This document shows, one piece after another, positions 10,305-21,591 of a stretch of 64,000 nt of DNA; the stretch's first letter is position 1, and each line of letters starts with the position of its first letter. The position numbers were made by a program, and so were the translations under genes. A model generated the notes under the pieces. It was not told the origin of the DNA, did no database searches, and worked only from the letters and a program-made list of their open reading frames with translations. Source of the DNA: Mitsuaria sp. WAJ17 (lineage in GTDB: Bacteria; Pseudomonadota; Gammaproteobacteria; Burkholderiales; Burkholderiaceae_C); assembly GCF_014174515.1 (NCBI RefSeq), contig NZ_JACJUG010000002.1, forward strand, positions 1-64,000, read 5' to 3'.

Positions 10305-10405
10305 GCGGGGCGCGGGCCGCCCCAGGGCCCGTGCCGCCTTGCACACGTGGCCCGCGTTTGCGCGTCACGTAGGCTGGCCCTGTTCGCCGTGCCGGGACTT
10401 CCCGG

Positions 10406-10411
10406 TACAAT
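10406..10411 (+). promoter_or_regulatory. Possible -10 element upstream of hisZ
   Basis: TACAAT lies 28 bp before the hisZ ATG in the 135-bp gap after the DUF2065 gene. The candidate -35 at 17-bp spacing (TTCGCC) is weak, so this is a tentative sigma-70 promoter for hisZ-purA. The same gap holds a GC-rich hairpin at 10307-10323 without a T-run. Confidence 0.4.
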
Positions 10412-10439
10412 GCCGTTTTTAACCCCCCCAGAAACGTCC

Positions 10440-12979
<2,540 letters not shown>

Positions 12980-13019
12980 GCCCCTCTCAACGATCACATC
13001 GAATTTGGAGTAAGCATCT

Positions 13020-13541
13020 ATGTTGACCGACGACGGCAAGCACCTGTACGTGTCCTGGGACGAATACCATCTGCTGACCGAGCGCCTGGCGCTCAAGGTG
13101 CATGCCTCGGGCTGGGAGTTCGACCAGATCCTGTGCCTGGCCCGCGGCGGCGTGCGCCCGGGTGATGTGCTGTCCCGTGTCTTCGACAAGCCGCTGGGCA
13201 TCATGTCCACCAGCTCCTACCGCGCGGAAGCCGGCACTATCCAGGGCCGCCTGGACATCGCCAAGTACATCACCATGCCCAAGGGCGAGCTGGCTGGCCG
13301 CGTGCTGCTGGTGGATGACCTGGCCGACTCCGGCGTCACGCTGAAGGCCGTGGTGGAGCGCCTGCGCGGCATGCCTGCCGTTAAGGAGCTGCGCTCGGCG
13401 GTGATCTGGACCAAGTCGGTCTCGACCTACACGCCCGACTACTACGTTGAAATGCTGGAGACCAGCCCCTGGATCCACCAGCCCTTCGAGATCTACGACG
13501 ACATGCGCCCCGACGCGCTGGCGAAGAAGTTCTCGGTCTGA
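13020..13541 (+). CDS. Phosphoribosyltransferase (type I PRTase fold)
   Basis: 173-aa protein with the PRPP-binding signature VLLVDDLADSGVTL near residue 97-110 and an early conserved LARGGVRPGDVLSR loop, typical of type I phosphoribosyltransferases of the hypoxanthine/xanthine class. The exact base substrate cannot be read from the sequence. Position directly after purA fits purine salvage. GGAG at 13007-13010 serves ATG 13020. The terminator at 13584-13624 ends the unit. Confidence 0.85.
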   Translation: MLTDDGKHLYVSWDEYHLLTERLALKVHASGWEFDQILCLARGGVRPGDVLSRVFDKPLGIMSTSSYRAEAGTIQGRLDIAKYITMPKGELAGRVLLVDDLADSGVTLKAVVERLRGMPAVKELRSAVIWTKSVSTYTPDYYVEMLETSPWIHQPFEIYDDMRPDALAKKFSV

Positions 13542-13583
13542 GGGAGCATTCCTGATCGCGACGCCCTTCATCACCAGCTCGCG

Positions 13584-13624
13584 AAAAAGCGCGGCGCCTC
13601 CTTGTCGAGGCCCCGCGCTTTTTT
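13584..13624 (+). terminator. Rho-independent terminator after the phosphoribosyltransferase gene
   Basis: Arms AAAAAGCGCGG and CCGCGCTTTTTT pair across an ~18-nt loop, followed by a T-run: a textbook intrinsic terminator 43 bp after the stop codon. The A-run on the left means it could also work on the minus strand. The following 13625-13782 shows no gene or other feature that I can support. Confidence 0.88.
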
Positions 13625-13782
13625 CATGGCGGCAGGGCGCGGGGCGGGGTCAAGTATTGCCAATGCCCCGGGCAAGCGACGGGATCTTGTGCGGGCAGCG
13701 GGCCACAAAGCAAAATGGCCGCAGTCTTGCGATCTGCAGCCATGGAGCATCAAGCGGTGCATGCCACAACAGTCATGCGCCC

Positions 13783-13819
13783 AAAACAAAAGCCGGCGAC
13801 CCAAGAGGAAGCCGGCTTC
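13783..13819 (-). terminator. Terminator of tRNA-Leu
   Basis: Read on the minus strand, GAAGCCGGC pairs with GCCGGCTT across a ~13-nt loop and is followed by TTTTGTTTT. It starts about 11 nt after the CCA end of the tRNA gene, which makes it the likely end of a single-tRNA transcript. Confidence 0.82.
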
Positions 13820-13829
13820 TGAAAGTATC

Positions 13830-13914
<85 letters not shown>

Positions 13915-13932
13915 AAGGTTTCCAAGCCATCG

Positions 13933-13957
13933 GTTTAAACGTATGATTCGTCTAAAC
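13933..13957. repeat. Imperfect inverted repeat between tRNA-Leu and rnr
   Basis: GTTTAAACG and CGTCTAAAC are inverted copies (8 of 9 pairs) separated by 7 bp. The site lies 18 bp upstream of the tRNA-Leu 5' end and ~117 bp before the annotated rnr start, in an AT-rich divergent intergenic region. It could be an operator or overlap the tRNA promoter. I do not recognise the motif. Confidence 0.5.
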
Positions 13958-13991
13958 AAAGTGCCTGGCCGTTTCAGGAAAGCTGAGATTC

Positions 13992-13997
13992 TATCAT
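13992..13997 (+). promoter_or_regulatory. Possible -10 element of rnr
   Basis: TATCAT lies in the AT-rich stretch between tRNA-Leu and rnr and would start transcription near 14004, upstream of all candidate rnr starts. No good -35 is visible at 16-18 bp. Confidence 0.35.
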
Positions 13998-14073
13998 CAA
14001 AAATTTTAAGAACACAAGTGGTCCCGGCAACACTGCCGGTTCGCAGGCTGCCCTGCTGAGTGAAGTCGAGGGG

Positions 14074-16308
14074 GTGGTCCAGGGTCACCGCGACGGGCAT
14101 GGGTTCCTCATCCCCGATGACGGGCAGCCCGACCTCTACCTTTCCGCGCAGGAAATGCATGCCGTGATGCACGGCGACCGCCTGCGTGCCCGCATCGTGC
14201 GCTACGACAAGCGCGGCCGCCCTGAAGGCCGGGTGCTGGAGATCCTGGACCGCAAGAAGCGACCCATCATCGGCCGGCTGCTGCTGGAGTCCGGCGTGTG
14301 GCTGGTGGCCCCGGAAGACAAGCGTTATGGCCAGGACATCCTGGTGCCCAAGAACGCCATTGCCAACGCCACGGCCGGCCAGGTGGTCGCTGTCGAGCTG
14401 ACCGAGCCGCCCTCGCTTTACTCGCAGCCCGTGGGGCGCGTCACCGAGGTGTTGGGCGAGATCGACGATCCCGGCATGGAGATCGAGATTGCGGTACGCA
14501 AGTACGAGGTGCCGCACCGCTTCAGTGCCGAGACCCTCTCGCAGGCCGCCAAGCTGCCGGATCGCGTGCGGGCCGTGGACATGAAGAACCGCGTGGACCT
14601 GCGCGACGTCGCCCTGGTCACCATCGACGGTGAGGACGCCCGCGACTTCGATGATGCCGTCTTCTGCATGCCGCACAAGCAGGGCCGCGGCAAGACGGCC
14701 TTCAAGGGCTGGCGTCTGCTGGTGGCCATTGCTGACGTCAGTCATTACGTGAAGCCCGGCGAGCCCCTGGACCTCGATGCCTACGAGCGTGCCACCTCGG
14801 TCTACTTCCCGCGTCGTGTGATCCCCATGCTGCCGGAGAAGCTCTCCAATGGGCTGTGCTCGTTGAATCCCGAGCAGGACCGCCTCTCCATGGTCTGCGA
14901 CATGCTGGTCACGGAAGAGGGCGACACCTTCGCCTACCAGTTCTACCCGGCGGTGATCTGCTCGCATGCGCGGCTGACCTACAACGAGGTGGCGGCCGTG
15001 CTGGCCAACACCCACGGTCCGGAGGCGGCGCGCCGCAAGGAACTGGTGCCGCACCTGCTGCACCTTCACGAGGTCTACCGCGCGCTGCTGAGCCAGCGCC
15101 AACGTCGCGGTGCCGTGGATTTCGACACCGTCGAGACCCAAATCGTCTGCGACGACAACGGCCGCATCGAGAAGATCATCCCCCGCACCCGCAACGATGC
15201 CCATCGTCTGATCGAGGAGGCCATGCTGGCCGCCAACGTCTGCGCGGCGGACTTCATTGCGGGCGGCAAACACCACTCGCTGTACCGCGTGCATGAAGGG
15301 CCCACGCCCGAGAAGCGCACGGCGCTGCAGGCCTACCTGCGGGCGCTGGGCATCGGCATGGGCCTCTCGGACGATCCCTCGCCCGGCGAGTACCAGGCCA
15401 TCGCCCACGCTACCAAGGACAGGCCCGACGCCACGCAGATCCACACCATGCTGCTGCGCTCCATGCAGCAGGCCATCTACACGGGCGCCAACGCCGGCCA
15501 CTTCGGCCTGGCCTATCAGGCCTACACGCACTTCACCAGTCCGATCCGTCGCTATCCGGACCTGCTGGTGCACCGCGTGATCAAGGCCATGCTGGGCAAC
15601 AAGCGCTACCAACTGGATGCCGCCAAGATGGATGTGCCCGTGCCGCCCAAGCGGCCCGGCAAGGGCAAGCCCATCAATCCGGCTTCCGCCAGTACCGAGG
15701 TCGAGCGCTGGGAAGTGGTGGGTGCGCACTGCAGCGCCAACGAGCGTCGCGCCGACGAAGCCTCGCGCGATGTCGAAGCCTGGCTCAAGTGTCGCTATAT
15801 GCGCGAGCACCTGGGCGAGGAGTTCAGCGGCACGGTCAGCGCCGTGACCACCTTCGGCCTCTTCGTGCAGCTGGACGCACTCTTCGTCGAAGGGCTGGTT
15901 CACATCACCGAGCTGGGCGGCGAGTACTACCGCTTCGACGAGGTACGCCAGGAGCTGCGCGGCGAGCGCACCGGCATTCGCTACGCCACCGGCGCGCGAG
16001 TGCAGGTGCAGGTCAGCCGCGTGGACCTGGACGGTCGCAAGATCGACTTCCGCCTGGTGCGGGATGGCGAGGAACTCCGCCCGGCCTCCAAGCCCCTGCG
16101 CGACAAGACCGGCCAGGCCGCCCCACGCAAGGCCACGGACAAGCTGGCTGAAGTCCAGCGCCAGGACCGCGAGGCGAAGGCCAGCGGCAAGCGGGCCAAG
16201 GTCGGCGGCGCCAGCCGTGCAGCGGCGGCGCCGATGTCGCCGGTGGCGGCCCGCAAGACGGCGGCTCGCAAGTCCAGCGAGGCAGGCAAGGGGCGCAAGC
16301 GGCGCTGA
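14074..16308 (+). CDS. rnr: Ribonuclease R
   Basis: 3'-5' exoribonuclease of the RNB family that degrades structured RNA. The given 744-aa reading starts at GTG 14074. Cold-shock-type domains near the N-terminus (GHRDGHGFLIPDDG) are followed by the RNB catalytic core with DGEDARDFDDAV, IEEAMLAANV and FTSPIRRYPDLLVHR, an S1 domain (GTVSAVTTFGLFVQLDALF) and a Lys/Arg/Ala-rich C-terminal tail as in other RNase R proteins. Translation of the same frame upstream gives a plausible family-like LLSEVEG just before the GTG, but no ATG, GTG or TTG occurs there before the stop at 13984. The true N-terminus is therefore uncertain. The long N-terminal helix-turn-helix of E. coli RNase R is absent. Confidence 0.92.
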   Translation: MVQGHRDGHGFLIPDDGQPDLYLSAQEMHAVMHGDRLRARIVRYDKRGRPEGRVLEILDRKKRPIIGRLLLESGVWLVAPEDKRYGQDILVPKNAIANATAGQVVAVELTEPPSLYSQPVGRVTEVLGEIDDPGMEIEIAVRKYEVPHRFSAETLSQAAKLPDRVRAVDMKNRVDLRDVALVTIDGEDARDFDDAVFCMPHKQGRGKTAFKGWRLLVAIADVSHYVKPGEPLDLDAYERATSVYFPRRVIPMLPEKLSNGLCSLNPEQDRLSMVCDMLVTEEGDTFAYQFYPAVICSHARLTYNEVAAVLANTHGPEAARRKELVPHLLHLHEVYRALLSQRQRRGAVDFDTVETQIVCDDNGRIEKIIPRTRNDAHRLIEEAMLAANVCAADFIAGGKHHSLYRVHEGPTPEKRTALQAYLRALGIGMGLSDDPSPGEYQAIAHATKDRPDATQIHTMLLRSMQQAIYTGANAGHFGLAYQAYTHFTSPIRRYPDLLVHRVIKAMLGNKRYQLDAAKMDVPVPPKRPGKGKPINPASASTEVERWEVVGAHCSANERRADEASRDVEAWLKCRYMREHLGEEFSGTVSAVTTFGLFVQLDALFVEGLVHITELGGEYYRFDEVRQELRGERTGIRYATGARVQVQVSRVDLDGRKIDFRLVRDGEELRPASKPLRDKTGQAAPRKATDKLAEVQRQDREAKASGKRAKVGGASRAAAAPMSPVAARKTAARKSSEAGKGRKRR

Positions 16309-16347
16309 GCCGAGGCGCCGGCGCCATCGGGGCGCTGCCGCTTGCCT

Positions 16348-17883
16348 TCAGGGCAGGCAGGCCTGGAGGGCGTGCATGCGCTCGATCAGGTCGGCCGCCC
16401 GCAGCGGGGCCTGTGCGCCCTGCGCGGCTTCGCCATGCCAGGCGACGCCCATGGTGGCGATCTCATGCGGAGGCAGGTCCGGGCGCTGCGCCCAGAGCCC
16501 GCCCAGCCAGCCGGCTAGCACGTCGCCCGTGCCTGCGCCCGCCAGGGCGGCATTGCCGCTGCCGTTCACATGCAGGGGCTCGCCAGGGCTTGCGATCACG
16601 CTGCCCGAGCCCTTCAGCACGACACTGCAGTCCAGGGTCGCGCTGAGTGCGCGGGCAGCCACGAGCCTGTCGGCCTGTACCTGCGCCACGGGCCAGGCCA
16701 GCAGGCGCGCGGCCTCCAGCGGGTGAGGCGTCAGGATCGTCTGCCGTCCGGCGCTCCTGCGTGCATGCAGCAGTTCTCGGGTCGCGCCGCTGCGCGCGAC
16801 GCTGTTGAGCCCGTCGGCATCCAGCACCAGGCGCGGGGCCTGCCGCAGGACTTCGGGCAGGGGCGAGCCGGAGCCCGTGGCAGGGCCAGCGTCCAGCCCA
16901 TGCCCGGCGCCGCAACCCACGACCAGGGTCAGGTCTTGCCAGGGCGTCTGGCTGTCGAGGGGGCCTTCGGGCCAGCGCATGAGCTCGGGGCGACCGCCTG
17001 CGTGCACCGCGCCGGACAAGGGTTTCAGATGGACCTTGCCGGCGCCGGCGGCCAGCGCGCTGCCCGCCGCCAGCAGCGCGGCGCCTTCCATATGCGCGGC
17101 GCCGCCAATCACCAGCACCTGCCCATAGCTGCCCTTGTGGCTGGCATGGGTGCGGCGGGCCAGCGCTTGCCAGCGCTGTCGCTCGCCCAGGGCGACCAGG
17201 CGGCCGCAGTCGCCGTCCGCGGCGCTCACCCCCAGGTCATCAAACCAGATCCGGCCGGCGTGGTCGCGCCCTTGGCCGGTGAAAAGTCCCGGCTTGAGGC
17301 CCAGCAGGCACAGCGTGTGCTGTGCGCGCACGACGGCGCCGGCCCGTCCCAGTGCATCGGGGCAGGGGCGGCCGGCATCGGCCTGCAGGCCGCTGGGGAG
17401 GTCGATGCTCAGGACCGGGACATCGCAGGCATTGATGGCGAGGATGGCCTGCTCCAGCGCAGCTTCCGGCGCCCGTTGCAGGCCCAGGCCCAACAGGGCG
17501 TCGATGACCAGCTCGCAGCCTTCGGGCGGCTGCAGCGTGCTGCCGATCCGCAGGCCGGCGTCCATGGCCGTTCGCCAGGCCCACTGGGCGTCGGCGGGCA
17601 GTGGCTTGCTGCCGCACAGATGGCTGACATGGACCTCCAGGCCCAGGCTCGCCAGGTGACGCGCGGCCACCAGGCCGTCGCCGCCGTTGTTTCCAGGGCC
17701 GCAGGCGATCCAGACACGCCGGGCATGGGGCGCCACGGCCAGGGCCAGGCGCGCCACGGCCAGGCCGGCGCGTGCCATCAGCGCCTGGGCTGGCGAGCGG
17801 GCAAGGGAGGCGGCCTCCAGCGCCCGGCAGCCCTCGCTGCTGAAGAGGGGGAAGCGGCCGGCCTGATGGAGCACCTCGATCAT
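16348..17883 (-). CDS. nnr: Bifunctional NAD(P)H-hydrate epimerase / ADP-dependent NAD(P)HX dehydratase
   Basis: 511-aa metabolite-repair enzyme that restores hydrated NAD(P)H. The N-terminal ~210 residues are a YjeF_N epimerase domain (CGPGNNGGDGLVAARHL, VLSIDLPSGLQADAGRP). The C-terminal ribokinase-like dehydratase domain contains VLVIGGAAHMEGAALLAA, VLDADGLNSVAR, TPHPLEAARLL and the catalytic GAGTGDVLAGWLGGL. ATG is at 17883. It converges with rnr (39 bp between stops) and lies 14 bp after the FAD oxidoreductase gene on the same strand, so those two are probably cotranscribed. Confidence 0.93.
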   Translation of the reverse strand: MIEVLHQAGRFPLFSSEGCRALEAASLARSPAQALMARAGLAVARLALAVAPHARRVWIACGPGNNGGDGLVAARHLASLGLEVHVSHLCGSKPLPADAQWAWRTAMDAGLRIGSTLQPPEGCELVIDALLGLGLQRAPEAALEQAILAINACDVPVLSIDLPSGLQADAGRPCPDALGRAGAVVRAQHTLCLLGLKPGLFTGQGRDHAGRIWFDDLGVSAADGDCGRLVALGERQRWQALARRTHASHKGSYGQVLVIGGAAHMEGAALLAAGSALAAGAGKVHLKPLSGAVHAGGRPELMRWPEGPLDSQTPWQDLTLVVGCGAGHGLDAGPATGSGSPLPEVLRQAPRLVLDADGLNSVARSGATRELLHARRSAGRQTILTPHPLEAARLLAWPVAQVQADRLVAARALSATLDCSVVLKGSGSVIASPGEPLHVNGSGNAALAGAGTGDVLAGWLGGLWAQRPDLPPHEIATMGVAWHGEAAQGAQAPLRAADLIERMHALQACLP

Positions 17884-17897
17884 GCGGCCACTCTAGC

Positions 17898-19199
17898 TCA
17901 GCGCAGGCGTTCCGCAGAGAGGGGGCTGAGGTCCAGGCCGGGGTCGCGACCGCCGATCAGTGCGGCCATCAGCTGTGCCGAGCCCGCGGCCAGTGCCGCA
18001 CCCTGGCCGCCATGGGCCAGGTTCAGCCAGATGCCTTCGGCGCCGCTGGCCCCCAGCAGGGGGAGGCCGTCGGCCAGCATCAGGCGGCAACCCTGCCAGT
18101 GCTGGGCCTGCTGGGGCTGGATGGCGCCGGGGAACCAGTCGTGCAGCACCTCGTGCAGGCGCTCGAAGCCCTTGTCGCCCCGGCTGGGGGCTTGCAGGCT
18201 GGCGCCTCCGCTGACCCGCACGCGCTGCCCCAGGCGGCTGAGGCTCAGCTGGTGTCGGTCGTCGATCAGGCTGGCGCGCGGGCCGAGGTCGGGGAACGCT
18301 TCCAGCTGGCGCAGCGGGGCGGTCAGCGTGCGGCCCCAGACCTGGCGCAGGGCGGGCCTCAGGCCCAACTGGGCCAGCAGAGGATCACCGGGCTGCGCGC
18401 CGCACAGCACGATGGCGTCGAAGCTGTGCGTCTGCGCCTCGCGTGGGCTGGGCACGGTGCTGGGTCCGTTCGTGGCGAGGGCCTCCTGCCGCTGCGCGGT
18501 GGCGGCGATCCCGGTCAGCACGGCCGGGCCGTGGGTGAGGGCGGGGCGCCTGCCCGCCTGCAGGGCGCGGACTTCGGTGTGGAACATGAAGTGCGCGCCC
18601 AGGCGCTGGGCGGCCTGCTTGAGCAGCAGGCACAGCTCGCGGCCATTGCCGGCCTCGGCCTCGGGCAGCTGCCACCCGCCGTGCAGGGCGGTGTCCGTGC
18701 TGAGCCCAGGCTCCAGGCGGCGGCAGGCTTCGGCGTCCAGCCATTGATGGGCAAGACCCACGCTCTGCCAGCGCTCGACAAGAGGCTGTGCCTTGCGGGC
18801 CTGGGCCTCGTCGCGCATCAGCAGGAGCAGGCCCTCGCTGCGCTCATGGTCCAGCTGCAGCTGCTTGCGCAGCAGGGTCGAGCGGGCGAGGCTCTGGCGG
18901 GCCAGGGCGAGCAGGGCGGCCTGGCGGGCCTCGGTCCAGCCCTTGCCGCGGGCCTGGCGGGCGGCCCAGCGCCAACCGGCATCCGAAAGCCCAGCGGCCT
19001 GCAGCTCCAGGGCCTGCGTGCCGCACAAGGCGCCCCATACGGGGCTCAGGGCGGGGGCGCAAAGCCCGCCTTGGGCGAAGCTGGATTCGGCAGCCACGCT
19101 GCCGCTGCGCTCGAACACGACCACGGCGTGGCCCTGGGCGGCCAGCTCCAGGGCCGCATGGATGCCGGTCAGTCCGGCGCCGACGATGGCGACTTCCAT
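17898..19199 (-). CDS. FAD-dependent oxidoreductase (DadA/DAO-like)
   Basis: 433-aa protein with an N-terminal dinucleotide-binding fold (VAIVGAGLTGIHAALELAAQ, then VVVFERSG) and a C-terminal LPLLGASGAEGIWLNLAHGG, the arrangement of the D-amino-acid dehydrogenase/glycine oxidase (DAO) family. The substrate is not evident. The central part (residues ~200-260) is Ala/Gln/Arg-rich and poorly conserved. It precedes nnr on the minus strand. The ATG at 19199 lies about 140 bp from the rpsB promoter on the opposite strand, so the two transcription units diverge here. Confidence 0.8.
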   Translation of the reverse strand: MEVAIVGAGLTGIHAALELAAQGHAVVVFERSGSVAAESSFAQGGLCAPALSPVWGALCGTQALELQAAGLSDAGWRWAARQARGKGWTEARQAALLALARQSLARSTLLRKQLQLDHERSEGLLLLMRDEAQARKAQPLVERWQSVGLAHQWLDAEACRRLEPGLSTDTALHGGWQLPEAEAGNGRELCLLLKQAAQRLGAHFMFHTEVRALQAGRRPALTHGPAVLTGIAATAQRQEALATNGPSTVPSPREAQTHSFDAIVLCGAQPGDPLLAQLGLRPALRQVWGRTLTAPLRQLEAFPDLGPRASLIDDRHQLSLSRLGQRVRVSGGASLQAPSRGDKGFERLHEVLHDWFPGAIQPQQAQHWQGCRLMLADGLPLLGASGAEGIWLNLAHGGQGAALAAGSAQLMAALIGGRDPGLDLSPLSAERLR

Positions 19200-19334
19200 T
19201 CAGGACCTCGCCGTCAGTGCCTGCCTCTGCGCATCTGCACGAGGAAAGCGGGATTCAGGGACGCGCGGCGCGCAGGCGCAGGGCAGGAGTGCCGCGCAAT
19301 GCGGGCGGCAGGTGAGGGGGAGGGACATCAATCG

Positions 19335-19343
19335 TGCTATACT
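19335..19343 (+). promoter_or_regulatory. Extended -10 promoter of rpsB-tsf
   Basis: TGCTATACT is an extended -10 (TGn plus TATACT), in the 432-bp gap before rpsB. No recognisable -35 is present, which extended -10 promoters can tolerate. Transcription would start near 19350, giving a leader of about 280 nt. Confidence 0.55.
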
Positions 19344-19428
19344 CTTTGGGTTTTGCCGGGGACTGCAGCGCTGCAATAGCGTTTGCAGCATCAGCAACTC
19401 AGTCCGGATCAGGGCTGGTTCAACCGAA

Positions 19429-19462
19429 GGTTCAGAAACTTCAGAAACCAAGTTTCAGAACC
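19429..19462 (+). promoter_or_regulatory. Leader hairpin of rpsB mRNA
   Basis: GGTTCAGAAACTT (19429-19441) pairs with AAGTTTCAGAACC (19450-19462), 12 of 13 pairs, around an 8-nt loop; CAAC/GTTG can extend it outside. The 9-mer TTCAGAAAC occurs in tandem at 19431 and 19440, with a near copy at 19454. In E. coli ribosomal protein S2 represses rpsB-tsf through the rpsB leader, so this is a candidate regulatory structure. The inference rests on position only. Confidence 0.55.
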
Positions 19463-19631
19463 GAAGTTGGCCTGCATCACCTGACCGGGTGGGTGGCGAT
19501 CTCGGCAGACAAATCGCAAACCCGGCAATCGAAAGGTGTCGTGTCGTAGTGGCTCAATGAGCGGGCTTTTTTTGCCCTGTGCTGCGACGCGATTCGAGCC
19601 GGATTTTAGAACCAACCTTCGGAGTTACTTC

Positions 19632-20378
19632 ATGTCCGTCACGATGCGCGAAATGCTGGAAGCCGGTGTCCACTTTGGTCACCAAACCCGCTTCTGGAAC
19701 CCCAAGATGGCCCCCTTCATCTACGGCCATCGCAACAAGATCCACATCATCAACCTCGAAAAGACGCTGCCCAAGTTCGAGGAAGCCCTGAAGTTCGTGC
19801 GCCAGCTGTCGGCCAAGCGCGGCACGATCCTGATGATCGGCACCAAGCGTCAAGCCCGCGAGATCGTCGCCGCTGAAGCCCAGCGCGCCGGCGTTCCCTT
19901 CGTCGATCAGCGCTGGCTGGGCGGCATGCTGACCAACTTTAAGACGGTCAAGGGTTCGCTGAAGAACCTGAAGGACATGCAGGCTCAAGTCGAGAACGGC
20001 ACCCAGCCCGCCATCAAGAAGGAAGCCCTGATGTTCCAGCGCGAGCTGGCCAAGCTGGAAAAGAACATCGGCGGCATCCAGGACATGGCTGCCCTGCCGG
20101 ACGCCATGTTTGTGATCGATGTTGGCTACCACAAGATCGCCATCGCCGAAGCCAAGAAGCTGGGTATTCCCGTGATCGGCGTGGTTGACACCAACCACTC
20201 GCCCGAAGGCATCGACTACGTCATCCCCGGCAACGACGACTCCGCCAAGGCTGTCGCCCTGTACGCCAAGGCCGTGGCCGACGCCGTGCTGGAAGGCCGT
20301 GCCAACAGCACCGCCGAGCTGGTGCAGGCTGTTGCCGCCGACGGCGACGAATTCGTGGAAGTGAACGAAGGCGCCTGA
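19632..20378 (+). CDS. rpsB: 30S ribosomal protein S2
   Basis: 248-aa small-subunit protein. The N-terminus [23 protein letters not shown] is diagnostic, followed by the conserved [23 protein letters not shown] and [23 protein letters not shown] at 19621-19624 serves ATG 19632. The frame is open further upstream, but only through the structured leader. It is paired with tsf, separated by a hairpin at 20400-20423, the usual arrangement. Confidence 0.98.
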   Translation: MSVTMREMLEAGVHFGHQTRFWNPKMAPFIYGHRNKIHIINLEKTLPKFEEALKFVRQLSAKRGTILMIGTKRQAREIVAAEAQRAGVPFVDQRWLGGMLTNFKTVKGSLKNLKDMQAQVENGTQPAIKKEALMFQRELAKLEKNIGGIQDMAALPDAMFVIDVGYHKIAIAEAKKLGIPVIGVVDTNHSPEGIDYVIPGNDDSAKAVALYAKAVADAVLEGRANSTAELVQAVAADGDEFVEVNEGA

Positions 20379-20399
20379 GCCCTTCGGCACTTGCTCACC

Positions 20400-20423
20400 A
20401 GGGGCTGATTCAGCCCCTTTTTT
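20400..20423 (+). terminator. Terminator/attenuator between rpsB and tsf
   Basis: AGGGGCTGA and TCAGCCCCT form a tight hairpin followed by TTTTTT, 21 bp after the rpsB stop. It looks like an intrinsic terminator inside the rpsB-tsf pair and may lower tsf relative to rpsB. No strong promoter is visible between it and tsf. Confidence 0.8.
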
Positions 20424-20482
20424 CCACGCTGAATCTGTATTGGGGGGCTGATGCGTCGGCTCCCCGTCCAACGGAGATTGAA

Positions 20483-21394
20483 ATGGCTGCTATTACCGCA
20501 AGCATGGTCGCCGAGCTGCGCGCCCGTACCGACGCTCCCATGATGGAGTGCAAGAAGGCCCTGACCGAAGCCGAGGGTGATCTGACCCGCGCCGAGGAAA
20601 TCCTGCGCGTCAAGCTGGGCAACAAGGCTGGCAAGGCCGCGTCCCGCATCACCGCCGAAGGCGTGGTGGCTGCTGCCGTCGTCGGTGGTGCCGGTGCTTT
20701 GATCGAAGTCAACTGCGAAACCGACTTCGTCTCCAAGAACGACGCCTTCCTGGCCTTCGTGAACGCCCTGGCCGGCCTGGTTGCCGAGAAGAACCCCGCT
20801 GACGTCGATGCCCTGTCGGCACTGCCCCTGTCCCAGGAAGGCTTCGGCCCGACCGTGGAAGATGTGCGCAAGGGCCTGATCGGCAAGATCGGCGAGAACA
20901 TGACCATCCGTCGCTTCAAGCGCTACGAGGGTGGCAAGCTGGTCTCCTACCTGCACGGCACCCGCATCGGCGTGATGGTTGAGTTCGATGGCGATGATGT
21001 CGCCGCCAAGGACGTCGCCATGCACGTGGCCGCCATGAAGCCGGCTGCCCTGTCTTCCGCCGAAGTGCCGGCCGAGCTGGTCGCCAAGGAGCGCAAGATC
21101 GCCGAAGAGAAGGCTGCCGAGTCTGGCAAGCCTGCCGACATCGTCGCCAAGATGGTCGAAGGCTCGGTGCAGAAGTTCCTGAAGGAAGTCTCGCTGCTGG
21201 ACCAGGTCTTCGTGAAGGCTGCTGACGGCAAGCAGACCGTCGCCGCCATGTTGAAGGACAAGGCCACCGCAGTGAAGAGCTTCACCCTGTACGTGGTGGG
21301 CGAAGGCATCGAGAAGAAGGTCGACGACTTCGCGGCCGAAGTGGCTGCCCAGAAGGCTGCTGCCGAAGCGGCTGCCGCAGCCAAGAACGCCTGA
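20483..21394 (+). CDS. tsf: Elongation factor Ts
   Basis: 303-aa guanine nucleotide exchange factor for EF-Tu. The N-terminal UBA-like domain reads [19 protein letters not shown]; the core has INCETDFV-type sequence ([19 protein letters not shown]) and [18 protein letters not shown] at 20471-20475 serves the ATG. The C-terminus is Ala/Lys-rich. It lies between rpsB and pyrH as in most bacteria. Confidence 0.98.
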   Translation: MAAITASMVAELRARTDAPMMECKKALTEAEGDLTRAEEILRVKLGNKAGKAASRITAEGVVAAAVVGGAGALIEVNCETDFVSKNDAFLAFVNALAGLVAEKNPADVDALSALPLSQEGFGPTVEDVRKGLIGKIGENMTIRRFKRYEGGKLVSYLHGTRIGVMVEFDGDDVAAKDVAMHVAAMKPAALSSAEVPAELVAKERKIAEEKAAESGKPADIVAKMVEGSVQKFLKEVSLLDQVFVKAADGKQTVAAMLKDKATAVKSFTLYVVGEGIEKKVDDFAAEVAAQKAAAEAAAAAKNA

Positions 21395-21495
21395 GCGTCT
21401 TCTGGCCGGGCTGACGAGCCCGGTCTGCCGCTCGGCGCGACCTGGGAATGAGGGGGAGCCCCCAAATTCCTTGATTCACCGCCACGGCTGGAAAC

Positions 21496-21518
21496 AAAGG
21501 GCGCCTCTGGCGCCCTTT
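21496..21518 (+). terminator. Hairpin between tsf and pyrH
   Basis: AAAGGGCGCC and GGCGCCCTTT form a perfect 10-bp stem with a 3-nt loop, about 100 bp after tsf. The T-run is short, so it may be a weak or partial terminator, or an mRNA-stabilising hairpin. The A-rich 5' side would let it work in both directions. Confidence 0.6.
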
Positions 21519-21591
21519 ACACTTGCGCCTGCGGTCGGGGAGGAGCTCTCCCCGGCATCGCGGCAACCCCAACACCCACGACGAGGACACA

